A stretch of 64,000 nucleotides of DNA from Eopsaltria australis (lineage: Eukaryota; Chordata; Aves; Passeriformes; Petroicidae). The stretch's first letter is position 1, and the number at the start of each line of letters is the position of its first letter. The notes under the pieces were generated by a model, which was not told the origin of the DNA, searched no databases, and worked only from the letters and a program-made list of their open reading frames with translations. Below, piece after piece: positions 37,401 through 47,825 of the stretch. Where the stretch lies: the NCBI GenBank assembly GCA_034509425.1, contig JAVTVJ010000664.1, positions 496,001 through 560,000 on the forward strand. Reading direction: 5' to 3'. Position numbers and translations under genes: made by a program.

Positions 37401-40275
37401 TCCTACACAGGGAATTACACACCTGAGAGCGTACTGCAGCCAAGCATGGGGGAAAAAGGGGACAGAAATGGTGGCTTTGGCAGAAATAGCTCAGTGGCAC
37501 CCCAGCAGTGGGATCAGTCCCAGCCCCGGGGGCTCTGGCTGTGAGGCTGCTGATGTTTGCAGCGTGGGTGCTGAGTCAGCAGGAATTCCCCAGCGCTGGG
37601 AACGGGCACAGCCGGGCCCTCCTGTGCCCTGCCTGCAGTGCCTGGCTCTGTGTGGGCTGGGGGTGATCCCTCTGCTGTGCATGGCTCCTCTGCTGCTCCT
37701 GCCGGGCTCACAGGTGCAGATCCAGCCCTCCCTACAGCCCTGCTGCATGTGCTGCACGCTGCGGGGCTGTGCCCTCCCACCATCCCTGGGACCACCACCC
37801 CTTCATGGCAGGGATGGGTATCAATTCCCCTTTTCCTGTGGCTCCAGCAGCTCCTAGCCAGGTACCAAGCTCAGCTATTCCTGCTCCAGGCTGGGTGTGG
37901 AGCCTCAGCCCAGCAGGGAGTGAAAGGCTCTTTATCCCACCTTTCCTTCAGTGTTTGTTTGATCCCTCCCACAAGTTTTTTCCGGTGCCGTGGTTTTCAC
38001 TTCTGCCTGGTTATGCCACACTTTTAAAAACCTGAATGGAGTATTTATCTAAATATATCCAAACACATCCCTGTAATTCCTTGCGAGCTCTGGGGGCAGT
38101 GAGTGATCCAGGACACTTTTCGGACTTGGGCAGAGGCACAAATGATTGAACTGTGATTCAGTGCTGTCCTTCAGGCCAAGCCAGAGTGGGATGGCAGGCC
38201 CAGGTTAGTCTGGGGTTCCTGTGCCCCTGGGGCTGGGCACTGTGAGTCACACAGGGCAGCTGGGACACTGCTGCCCATGGCTCCCTGATGCCTCCACACT
38301 CGGCTTTCCAAGAGGAGCAAAGAGACAAAATTGTATTAATGAGAGCCTTAGTGCCTAACCCAGCTGCAGCTCCTGAGGAGAGGTGGGTGCTGGTTCTTTT
38401 GCAAGTGGTTAAATACGGGTGAATGTTTAAGATGCTGTATTTATTCAGGCTGTAATGACACGCTGCTTTTTTTTGAGAGTGTGTTTCGTCAAAAGCAAGT
38501 GTTCTGTTCCCTGTGTTGTATGGTGGCATTTCCTCCTCCCCTGTACTTTTTTTTAATTTTGGCTAATTAAACTATTCAATTCCAATTCCAATTTTTTTTT
38601 TCATTTTTTTCCCCTCTTTTTTTCGTTTCTCTCTATGCCGTTTCACTTCAGTTTATTTAGTGTTTTAAAATGGCTTCTATTTAAATTTGGAAGGGAAGAA
38701 AAATAAATCTGCTAAATATACTTCTATTCAGATCATATGTTGTGGCTTTTCTCTTTTTGAAGAATGAGGTCTAATTTTTGAACCTGAATTCACTTGGCAC
38801 TAGTCTTGGCTTCAGCAATGTTGGGTTTCCTTTTGTTTTAAACTAATTCCCTTTTTCCTGCTGCTGGGATACATTTATGTCTTCGTGCTAGCAAAGCTTT
38901 TTAGGCATGTGTTTGGTTTGAAAATGTTCATCTAAGCAAATATGTGCAGAGGATTTGAGGATGAGGCTGTCAGTGAGTTTTATGGTGGTCCTTGCTGAGA
39001 TGCTCTGGACCTGAAGCATCTTCAGTCCTTTCCCAGCTGCCCATGCACATCCCATTTGGATAAGTCTTTGCAAAAAGATGCAGCACATCATTTTCCTTTC
39101 CTTTTTGTCCCTCTCTCTGAAAAGCCAGGCCTTGTTCCTCTCTGGGTAGGGTGGAGTTTGGGTTTTTTTGAGGGAAAGGGAGTTTACTAAATATTTGCTG
39201 CATTCAGAAGAGAGAAAAGGTAGAAATAAGCAGGAGAATCTAAGGTGTATTCAACAGCAGAGGGATTAACCCACGATTATTTGCAAAGTTGGGGGGGGGT
39301 TTTAATTGATTAAAGCTTTATCTTAAACACTTCAGCATGGCTAGAATATGTTTGTCAGTGAGGAATGTGTGACTGAGAAACATGGAAAGAACAGCTGGGG
39401 GAAAAAATAGCTAAGAAAAATAGAGATTTTATGGTGTTTCTGACAAGCTGTGTCACTGCCTGCTGTCCCTAAGGTCACAGTCCTCAAAGCTGGACTGTTT
39501 GGGTCATCTGAGTTCCTGGGCTTTCAGAGGGGTTTGAGACACATTTTTCCTGTGAATAGGGATTTCTTACAAGTATCTGGATGTGTAACTCAGCTGCACC
39601 CTCCTGAGAAGGTTTTCTGGAGGACAGGGGGACTGTGAGGCTGTTAGTTAACCCCAGTCCCAACGCTGCTTGTTTCAAATTTTTTTGCTGTCGCTACTTA
39701 AAACTTCATCTGCTACAGCAAGAGAGGGAAGCAAAATGTAGATGCTTCAGAGCAAAGGCATGAATAAAACCTTCTGCCTATAGAAACTGGGAGATGCAAA
39801 GCCACAGCCCCAGCAAGCAACCACAACTAAGGCAAATATATGCATTAAGGGAGAGAAGCCCTTAGCGTGCATGGTAGCATAAGATCTGATTTATGGTGGA
39901 AACCTCAACTTTTGGCCACGCTCTGAGGTCAGGTTTTAGAGTAAAGCCTGCATTGCTGAGTCAGGCCAGTGGGTCCTTGAATTTTCTGGTCTGAACATGA
40001 TGTAACTCCACTCAGCCTCAAGTTCAGGTACTTGGCTGGGTCCATACGGGGTCCTGTTTGTGGCTGTGCATTTCTCATGGGCAGTGTGTGAGTTTAGTGC
40101 CCATGTCCGGGTTTGAGGAGCTTCAGCCCTTCCCCATCTCAGGGGATAATCTAGTAAGATACAGGACACCTCTGTGGAGGGAGCCCCTGAGGTGGCTCAG
40201 CTTTGGTGACAGATCCTCCTCACTGGTGTCTCAGGTCTGTGCTGGGTGCTCAGCACCTCACAGGACTTGCCCAGT

Positions 40276-40363
40276 GCCCTGCAGCCCTGTCCCCTTGCCC
40301 TGCAGCCCCGTCCCCTTCCCCTGGGGGTCCTGTAGCCCCTGCAGCCCCGTCCCCTTGCCCTGC
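40276..40363. repeat. Imperfect C-rich tandem repeat
   Basis: About three imperfect copies of a 'ccctgcagccccgtcccctt'-type unit separated by 'gccctgcagcc' or 'cccctgggggtcctgtag'. One strand is strongly C-rich. Confidence 0.6.
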
Positions 40364-40550
40364 CAGTGACCACGCAGCCCCTGACCCGCAGCCCTCCCCT
40401 CCCCTCCTGGTGGGGTGCCCGGGGTGCCCCCCTGCCCGCCGGCAGCGCTGATCCTGCCCCTCGGAGGCTGGATCTCTGCTCATTAGCTGCTGTTTGCTGA
40501 AACCGGATACCTGGGGCACCCCCGCCAGCCCGGAGTCCCCGGGCTGCTGC

Positions 40551-40560
40551 TATTTAAAAG
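40551..40560 (+). promoter_or_regulatory. TATA-like element, candidate alternative promoter
   Basis: TATTTAAAAG is embedded in GC-rich flanks, which makes it stand out. A start site would be expected near 40580-40585, in pyrimidine-rich sequence. A strong donor (CAGA|GTAAGT) follows with its GT at 41003, so a non-coding first exon of about 420 bases is possible. Such an exon could splice to COL27A1 exon 2 or belong to a separate transcript. The first ATG after it (40600) opens a 70-codon frame with no known domain. Confidence 0.3.
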
Positions 40561-41695
40561 GACAAGGGCAGCCTTAGAACTTCCACCTCTTTCACATCCA
40601 TGTCCCTCCCAGCGCCCGCTCCCCACCGCCCTTCTCCCCTGGATCCCTGCAGCATCCATGACCCACGAGGGGAGCGACGGCCCGAGGGGGACGTGCCAGC
40701 TCCGGGGAAGGATTATCTGCTGAATTTGGGGGAACCCCAGAGAGCCCCGGTTGGCTCCGGGCCCCTCACCCCGGCCGCCTCTCCCGGGCTCCCGGCGCAG
40801 GAGACACCTTGAAGGGGCAGGAGGGAGGAAGGGGCTTTGTTTGAGGTTTCTTTTTATCTTCCTTTTTTTTTTTTTTTTTAATTTTTTATTACAATTACTC
40901 TTTTTTACGAAGTAGCAATTGCCGTGAGCTGCTGGGACAAATGAATGCCCACGGGCATGGGGCTGCGCGGAGGTGCTGCTCAGCCTCTCGCCTCGCTGCA
41001 GAGTAAGTGCCCAAGGCAGAGGTGCTGAGAAGGGGAGGGAGCAGGGCAGGGGCACCCAGGGGTGCAGGGAGGAGGTGGGACAGCTCGGAGCTTTGTACTG
41101 CCCTCACCTGCCCGAAGGAATTCCACGGAGCTGAGGGATTTGCTGTGGACAGGAGGGACCCGCCGGTCGCCCTGGGGCTGCTCTGTTGGCTGGGTGGGAC
41201 TTGGGATGAGGAGGGGAAATAGGGATGAAAGTTTTATCCGCATGTGGGAAGTCTCCTCTCCTGGCAGAGCTGGAGGATCCAACTTGTTCTTGATGGACCT
41301 TGCATAGGCAAACTCATTCCCCTCTCCCTGCCCTGCGGGATGCAGGGTCCATCCCTCGGTGCTGCGAGGAGAGGGGCTCTGGAGATGCCCTGGGGATGCA
41401 GAGCAGGGCAAGGAGGGGAACAGGGGCATGGGGGACTTTTCTCCTCCAAGCCTGAGTCCCATGCACAGGGTCCCAACTGCCTGCACCGAGCGCTGATCCC
41501 AAGGGAAAAGCCCTGTCAGGTCCTTTGTAAGGTGGGATTGGGGCTCATGGCCCTGGACAGGTGAGTGCAGGGGGCTGCAATTTCCATCAGCAGCCTTCCC
41601 AAAGAAGGGCCTGTGCTTCCCTCCCTGGAGCCTGGACAGGGTCTTCAATTCTTTCCCCGCAGAAAGGTTTTTTTTTACTTTCTTTTTTCTCTTCT

Positions 41696-41712
41696 CCCCC
41701 CCCCCCCCCCCC
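41696..41712. repeat. Poly(C) run of 17
   Basis: Seventeen consecutive C residues, preceded by pyrimidine-rich sequence and T runs. Length is likely polymorphic or error-prone in sequencing. Confidence 0.95.
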
Positions 41713-42004
41713 AAATTATTTATTTATTTTGTATAATTTCTCGTAAATGCTTCGCTATTACAGAGGAGGGCAGCAGAGAGAGGCAGTAAGGACATCCTTA
41801 AATAATTTTCATTTCTCAAAATCTGCCTTTTCCTCTTCTCTCTAAGTCCAGAGGAGAGATCCTTGGGGGGTGGGAGGCACATCTGCATTGCAAATAAAAA
41901 TAATAATTACAACCACCAACCAACCAACAACAAAAAAAGTAACAGCTAAGAAAAAAACACTTGAAATCAAGGACTTTGGGAATCAGAGATCACAGAAATT
42001 GCAC

Positions 42005-42014
42005 TATTTATAAG
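42005..42014 (+). promoter_or_regulatory. COL27A1: TATA-like element, likely COL27A1 core promoter
   Basis: TATTTATAAG lies 342 bases upstream of the COL27A1 start codon and close to the upstream edge of the CpG island. A start at about 42035-42040 would give a leader of roughly 310 bases in the same exon as the start codon. This is inferred from position and motif; no transcript evidence is available. Confidence 0.4.
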
Positions 42015-42049
42015 GAGAGGAAAAAAAAGAGGCAAGAAATCCAGCGACC

Positions 42050-42341
42050 ATGGGCCAGCCTGGCTTCCTAGAGTGTACTTTGTGTTCTCTCTCCTTTTTC
42101 CAAGGTAATTGCAGTCTGCCGAGAGGGAGTTAAATGGGATTAAAAGATCTGTGTAAGCAAAAGGACCCAGAAGAGAAGGAGGAAGGAGTGAGCCGTCCGG
42201 GCCAGGGGTGTCTGTGACACAGCCGAACCCCTTAGCGAGGCAGAGAGCCGAGCTCCTGGGAAGGATGTACCCACAAACCGCCTTATCCCCCGATTTCTGA
42301 TGGATTGCCGCAAAAATTGCCCGAAAGAGACAATGCACTAA
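42050..42341 (+). promoter_or_regulatory. COL27A1: Chain of four upstream ORFs in the presumed 5' leader
   Basis: Four short frames precede the main start: 42050-42133 (27 residues, A at -3 and G at +4), 42134-42217 (27 residues, its ATG directly abutting the previous TAA), 42265-42300 (11 residues) and 42300-42341 (13 residues, overlapping the previous TGA by one base). None overlaps the main ORF; the last ends 5 bases before the ATG at 42347. If transcription starts at or above about 42040 these would be expected to lower or gate translation. The chain is visible in the sequence; the regulatory role is inference. Confidence 0.45.
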
Positions 42342-43200
42342 ACGTGATGGAGCCGGAATCAGAGCCGGTCTCCAGACTCAGAGCTACAGCGGCAGGCAGG
42401 GGGTGAGTACAAACTCCGCTACTCCCGGCGCTGGGGAAGGGAATCCCGGGCGGGCTGGGGGTGCCGGGGAGCCGCGGGATCCCGGCATTTGGGAACCAGC
42501 GGGGTGGGGGAAGACATTTCCTCTGCCAGGGGATGATGTGAAAACTCCTGCTCTGCAGAGGAGAATGGGCTGCGAGCAGGGAGGCCACGCTGCGGAGCGG
42601 GAGAGGGGGAAATGGGGCTGCGGTGTGCGGGAGCGGGGGATCGGCGCCGGCACGGCCGGGAAGAGCCCCCCCAGCCCCCCCAAATCCCACGCACCGGGAA
42701 AGGGGCTCCCAGCCCCGGCAGCTGCTCCGGGAGGTGGGCGCCGGTGCAGCCCCCGGGCTGATGCAGGAACGGGCGATCCGCTGCCCCTCGCACCCCTCAC
42801 CCTGGCCGGGCACTGGGGGTCCCAGCCCCCCCTGGGAGCGGGGGCTGCTGCTCCTCAGCCTGTCCCTCGGGGACACGGGGACCTGGCGTGGCCGCGGTGC
42901 TGCGGGAGGTGGGAGAGCCCGCAGGGCTGGGGCACGGCGGAGGTGCGCGGTGGCGGCTCTTCATGTTCTCGGCACACACAAAACGCTGCTTCCTCTCCAT
43001 CCGTGTGTGTGTGTGTGAAAAGATCGCGGCACACACCCTGCCCGTCCCCTTTCTCCCACGGCTGGGACCAGATTTCACTATTTTCATTGTTAAATGCGTT
43101 GCTGCTGCCGTTGTTGTTGTTATTATTTTCCCGGGGACGCGCAAAGGGTTAATCCCGCTGGCTGCGTTGTCGGATGTACTGATGATTTACCGACACTCCC
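42200..43200. promoter_or_regulatory. COL27A1: CpG island over COL27A1 exon 1
   Basis: Dense CpG dinucleotides run through exon 1 and roughly 800 bases into intron 1, with elevated GC fading out over the next kilobase. This fits a CpG-island promoter for the collagen gene. Several G-rich tracts on the plus strand (42.6-43.3 kb) lie within or just beyond it. Confidence 0.75.
42347..42402 (+). CDS. COL27A1: COL27A1 coding exon 1 (N-terminus of preprocollagen)
   Basis: This exon encodes residues 1-18 and two bases of codon 19. The Arg/Ala/Gly-rich stretch 'RLRATAAGRG' parallels the Arg/Ala/Gly-rich start of mammalian COL27A1. The start codon has G at -3 and G at +4. The exon ends at a strong donor (AGGGG|GTGAGT, GT at 42403) in phase 2. 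Splicing to the acceptor at 50454/50455 completes a Gly codon and opens straight into the hydrophobic core of the signal peptide, which supports both the start and the phase. The coding part is only 56 bases and sits in the CpG island. Upstream in-frame starts do not exist between the last uORF and this ATG. The exact transcription start is unknown. Confidence 0.85.
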
Positions 43201-43273
43201 TTGGAAAGGCTGGGATTCTTCTGCCTGGCAGTTTGAAAAAGTTGTGTACAGGGTCCCTCTGCTCGGCTGGGCT

Positions 43274-43316
43274 GGGAGATGGGGGAAACGGGGAAAGGGC
43301 CGGGGGGATTTGGGGG
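43274..43316 (+). other. G-quadruplex-forming motif
   Basis: Six runs of three or more G are separated by loops of two to four bases (GGG, GGGGG, GGGG, GGG, GGGGGG, GGGGG). This is more than enough for an intramolecular quadruplex on the plus strand, and therefore in the nascent RNA of intron 1. Confidence 0.7.
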
Positions 43317-46051
43317 CAGCCCCCTCCACCCCCGGGGCCAGCCTGCTCCCGCCCCTTTCCTAGAGCCGGAGGTGGATGAATGTGCAGGCTCAGTGTGTGT
43401 GAGGAGTTCCACGGAGAGCCCAGACCCCTTCCCAGGGGCTGCAGCTGCTCTCCTTGACAAGTTTTCTGTGTGTTTTTATACTCTCACGGACTGTATCTCA
43501 ATGCTTTCGGGTTGTTGTGGCGTGGAGGTTTTGTTTGTTTAGGGTTTTATTTTTTTTTTTGCGTAGATGTGGCCGTGGCGTGTCTGGAGACGCTGGTAAC
43601 TGCGGCATCTCCCAGTTACACCTTTTTAGTGCTGGGCATGGTTTGGGAGAAGCGCCTGGGGCCGTGCGAGGGTGGCTGGCGGCAGAAAGGGAGAAGCCCA
43701 AAGGGGAAGACACAGATAAAGGTTCCTTTGAAAGAGCACGAGCAGCGTGTCACAGCGAGGGGACGGTGCTGGAGGGACACTTGGCACCAGGCACAGCCAC
43801 TGACAGAGCCACCAGCTGCTCAGCCTGGCCGAGGGCTTGGCCGTGATCACGCTACAGATGAGGATGGGGAGATCCTGCTCAGGTCCCAGATCCTGCCTGG
43901 GGACAAACGGGACCCGTGCGAGCGCAGGTTTAGGAAGGAGGGAGCCAGGAGCGGGCAGCGTGGCTCCCGGCCTGCCGGAGATCGGTGCCTGCTTCTGCTG
44001 TCCCAGGCTACCAGAGCACGGGCTCTGAGCCTTGCAGTGCCCTGGGGAATCTGGCTTTGGTCCATCCTGGAGCCTCGGAAGGAGCGCCTTTTGTTGCGGG
44101 GTCTCCCCTGGCCTGTCCCCCTCCCGTGTGCTGCTCCAGTCCCTCCTCAGCAGAGGTCGCTTGCTGCCCTTCGCATCCTCTCCCGGAGGGATTTGTGGTG
44201 CTGGGTTTTGCCGTGCTTGGCAGAGCGCCGTGCATGCCACCATCCCCACAGCTCCATGGTCCTGTCAGGCCTTGGAGAGGGGGCCCTGAGCCCGGGGCTG
44301 GCCTGGCCCTGGGCTCACCAGGCCACTCTTGGCGTGGGTGAGGGCTGTGCTGCCTGAAGACAGCCTGTGATGGGGATGATCTGGTGCATTCCTGGTGCAT
44401 TCCTCTTGTGCCAGCGCTCCTGCAGCATCTTCTGGAGCAGAGCTGGTGGCTGGGGAGCTGATGGATGTACAGGGGACCTGCGGGTGGGAGTGGGAGGGCT
44501 GGCTCCCCAGGGGAAGAGCAGCAGTTACTTGAAGACTTGAGCTGCCAAAGTTTGTAAAACCAGAAGAACACGAAGTTTTATGGGCTCTTCAAGCTTAATG
44601 TGCCCCTCTTGGTCATTTCTGGTGATGCATTTTTGGTGAGCACGGGCTCCCCAAAACACAGGGGAGGGTTTGCATTGCACTGCACATTGAGCACACGTCC
44701 AGTAGCACCAGTGCTGTTCCAGTGTGGCTGTGCTACCTTGGCCCATTCCAGCCCCAGTGCCACGTGCTGGCCATGGAGGAGGCTGGATGCTCCTGGAGAG
44801 CTCTGATGGGTGCCAGCCTGCTGTCACAGCCCTGGGCTGCTGGCACAGTGCTGCTCTGGGGCTGCCTGGCCCGTCTGTGTGCATCCACCTGGCACCATCA
44901 AGGTGGGTCAGCCCCTGGGAAGGCCTCAAAGGGCTGGAGGGAGGCGTGGATCCTTTTTAAGAGGAAAAGAGGATTTCTTGCAAGCTGGGCAGGTGGTTTG
45001 GGGACAGATTACGGCACTGCTGGACAAATTCAGCAATGATGTGTGTGCTGGGTGCTTGGGGGTAGAGAGGAGCACCTGGAGATGTGTCCTAGGAGGGACA
45101 GAGACAGCATCATAGTCCAGGTCCACTCTCTGCTGCTATTTCCATGTGTCTCTCTAAGCATGAGTTTTATTAAAATAAAGCTCCAGTTTCATCCCTTTTC
45201 TGCAATGGGTTGAGGGGTTAAAAACTGCCCTGCTTAATATCTCTGCTCATGGAGATTCTGTTACTGACTGAAGGTTGCCCAGGTTTGTGGTGAGACAGTT
45301 GTCAGAAATCTCTGCCTGGGGACAGACAGAGTTTGTGGGGGATTTTTTCCCCCTTCCCTTTCTTTGCCAATTTGTTGGGGGCACAAGTAGAAATGATGGA
45401 CGCTTTTAGTGAAGTGCAAATGGAAGACAATGGGGAATTCTACACGGCTCTGCCAAAGCCCATTCACAAAACGAAGGAATGCAAAGGCGTTTGTTGGAAC
45501 GACAAAAAAGGAGTGAGATGACAGATCACGCTCAGCACTTCTGTTTGCCCAGGGCTCCAGTTACTGCAGAACACAAAGCCCAGGGCAGGCTCTGAGTGTT
45601 GTCACCTCGCACAGCAGCAAAGTCAATACCCCAGACAGACAGACAGACAGGGATGGGGAGTGAGTAATGGGTTCCCAGGACAGATCCCCTGCTCTGGAGA
45701 GCTGCTGAGAGCTGCCTGTGCGGGTGTTTGAGTCATATCAGTCTGGCATCTCCCAGGTGAGGGTGCAGCTTGGCACCAGCTCTGGGACAGCTTTGTGCAG
45801 TGACCAGGCTCTAGTTCCAGTTAGGAGGACAAGGACCAGTGGCTTGGAAGCCTTCAGCCCTCTGTCTGCAGATGCCACCCTAAACCCCTTAGAGGACAAG
45901 GTGTGAGGTGGCTGCAGGAGGTCACCCTGGCTGTGCTGCTGCTCCATCCCCACCTTCTGTGCCCTGCAGGTCAGGAGGGCCCTCCTGGAGAAGTCCTAAG
46001 AGGAGCTACAGCTGCCAGATGAGCAAATGTCAGGCCCTTATGGATCCTTTA

Positions 46052-46145
46052 TGGGCAGGGGCACCCTCCAATAGACCAGGTTGATCTCAGCCCTATCCAA
46101 CCTGGCCTTGAACACTCCCAGGGATAGGGATTCCATTTCTCCTTG
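46052..46145 (-). mobile_element. CR1 LINE fragment, antisense
   Basis: 'gcaccctccaatagaccagg' followed by 'cctatccaacctggccttga' and 'acactcccagggatagggat' matches the inverted CR1 3' region. Both ends are lost. It lies in COL27A1 intron 1. Confidence 0.65.
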
Positions 46146-47487
46146 CTTAATATTGACGTTTTCTAGATCACTCTGTTTTCTTAGTATTTTTAAATGACCT
46201 TAAGAATGGATTTATATGGGCCTTGTATCTGTTTGTCTGCTCAATGCTTTTCCTTAAAAATGTAGCTGCTGAATGGGGATTAAAACCTAATAGTATTACA
46301 GTTGTTTCAGAAATTCTGCCCTTATCACACTGTGTACAAAATCTTTGCCTGGAGGTGTAAGTCAATACCTCATTTATACTGCAGGAGAGGTCCTGCAAAG
46401 GACTGAGCAGGGTCAATATGGGGACATCTGCCTAGATGTGTGTGTTTCCATTGCTCTTGCCAGAAATTGAGGGGGAGTGGAGAAATACCATCATTTCCAG
46501 AAGCCCCAGAAGCTGCACAGAAGAGGTTACTTGTACAAAATAAGATTTCTACCCCAAAAAGCTGGGATGGAATCGATGAGTGGTACAATTTAAAGCCTCA
46601 GTTTATGGGTTGACTTTTGCTTCCTGTTGTCTGTCAAAACTGCTTGGGAGTCTTCTAAAATATCACCTCCAGTCATGTGCAGAGGGTCTTAAGCCACATG
46701 TGTATTTTCTCCTTTTTAAGATACACTGTCTGAGCTACAGCTAGAAATGCAGATTTGCTTTTCTTGAAAAGCAATTTTCAGCCTCCAGCTGGCTTTGTGG
46801 CCTTTTGAACAGGAAGAAAATACACCTGAATGGAGAAAAGTGGTGGGGAATTGTTTTTCCACCTTGCAGTAATGTTTGCAATTTCAAAACCATTTCCCCA
46901 CTGTAAATGAGGGAGAAAACAAAATGAAAAATTAAAAGCTGCTGTGGCCCCTTGAAATATTTCCTTCAGCTTCAACCCATCATCTAAACAAACAAGATGT
47001 CAAAATCATTTGGACTTCTTATTTTAAGGTACGGCAAACCTTTTAATTAAAAAAAGTTGAAATTGTTCCAAACCAATTCCAGAAATAGTGGGAAATTAGC
47101 TGATCACAATTATTTTATGGGTTGCCTCAGCTTTGTCAAATTGGTGCTTTCTTGAGGATAATTTGTGCCCAAGTTTACCCTGAAGGCTGTTGTGTTCCTG
47201 TTGCCCTTAATTCAGTGTAGGGCTTTATTCCAGCACTGGTTAGAAGGGAAGAAGGGTGTTTGTGCTTCTCTGTCCCTCTCAGTTGTGCTTTGCCTTGGAC
47301 TTCTGGCAGTGGTCAGTTCCCGTGGACTGATCCACAGGAGTTTGCCAAAAGTAGGGAAGTAGAAATTGAGCTGCAGTCAGTAACCTCAGTTTGCTCTAAA
47401 GGGAGTTTGTGTCTGCATTGGAAACCTTTCAGGGCTCACGTGAGTCTACATCATGTGTGCTGTGGGGCACCTCCACACCCAGCAGTG

Positions 47488-47825
47488 CTTTGGGTTGGAA
47501 AGGACCTTAAAAGCTCATCTCATTCCACCCCTGCCATGGGCAGGGACACCTCCCACTGTCCCAGGGTGCTCCAAGCCCCATCCAGCCTGGCCTTGGACAC
47601 TACCAGGGATCCAGGGGCAGCCACAGCTTCTCTGGGCACCCTGTGCCAGGGCCTCACCATCCTCAGAGGGGACGATTTCTTCCTTAATATCGATTCTAAA
47701 TCTGCCCACCTCCAGTTTAAAGCCTTCCTCTTTGTCCTTTCTCTCCATGCCCTTATCCAAAGTCACTCTCCATCTTTCTTAGAGCCCCTTTAGGCACTGG
47801 AAGGTGCTCTAAGTTCTCTCTTGAG
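47488..47825 (-). mobile_element. CR1 LINE 3' fragment, antisense
   Basis: This starts with 'ctttgggttggaaaggacct' and 'taaaagctcatctcattcca', continues through 'ctgccatgggcagggacacc' and 'catccagcctggccttggac', and reaches further 5' CR1 sequence ('tctgcccacctccagtttaa'). It is one of the longer and better preserved CR1 copies in the window and lies in intron 1, opposite to COL27A1 transcription. Confidence 0.85.

Larger units (their letters stand above)
33463..40269. other. Distal upstream DNA of COL27A1, no gene seen
   Basis: This stretch leads into the CpG-rich COL27A1 promoter region. I see no exon. It contains a candidate conserved block and a MIR-like element around 33.9-34.5 kb, a further candidate block at about 36.6-36.85 kb, and a strongly AT-rich zone at 38.4-38.9 kb. 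In human the next upstream genes are KIF12 and AMBP (from memory); no kinesin motor or lipocalin motif is visible here. Confidence 0.5.
40270..40830. promoter_or_regulatory. CpG-rich region upstream of COL27A1
   Basis: GC content and CpG density rise sharply compared with the preceding 40 kb. The block includes a C-rich imperfect repeat at 40276-40363 ('ccctgcagccccgtcccctt' type), a TATA-like element at 40551 and a good splice donor further on at 41003. It may be an outlying part of the COL27A1 promoter CpG island or a separate start site. Confidence 0.5.

Noticed and set aside
40483..41055. 190-codon minus-strand open frame containing a lysine-rich stretch.
   Set aside because: The lysines are the reverse of a T run at about 40863-40880; the frame is otherwise CpG-rich promoter DNA without a domain.
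43470..44357. 295-codon plus-strand open frame in intron 1.
   Set aside because: It lies in GC-rich DNA where stop codons are scarce, shows no domain and has no splice relation to the COL27A1 exons.
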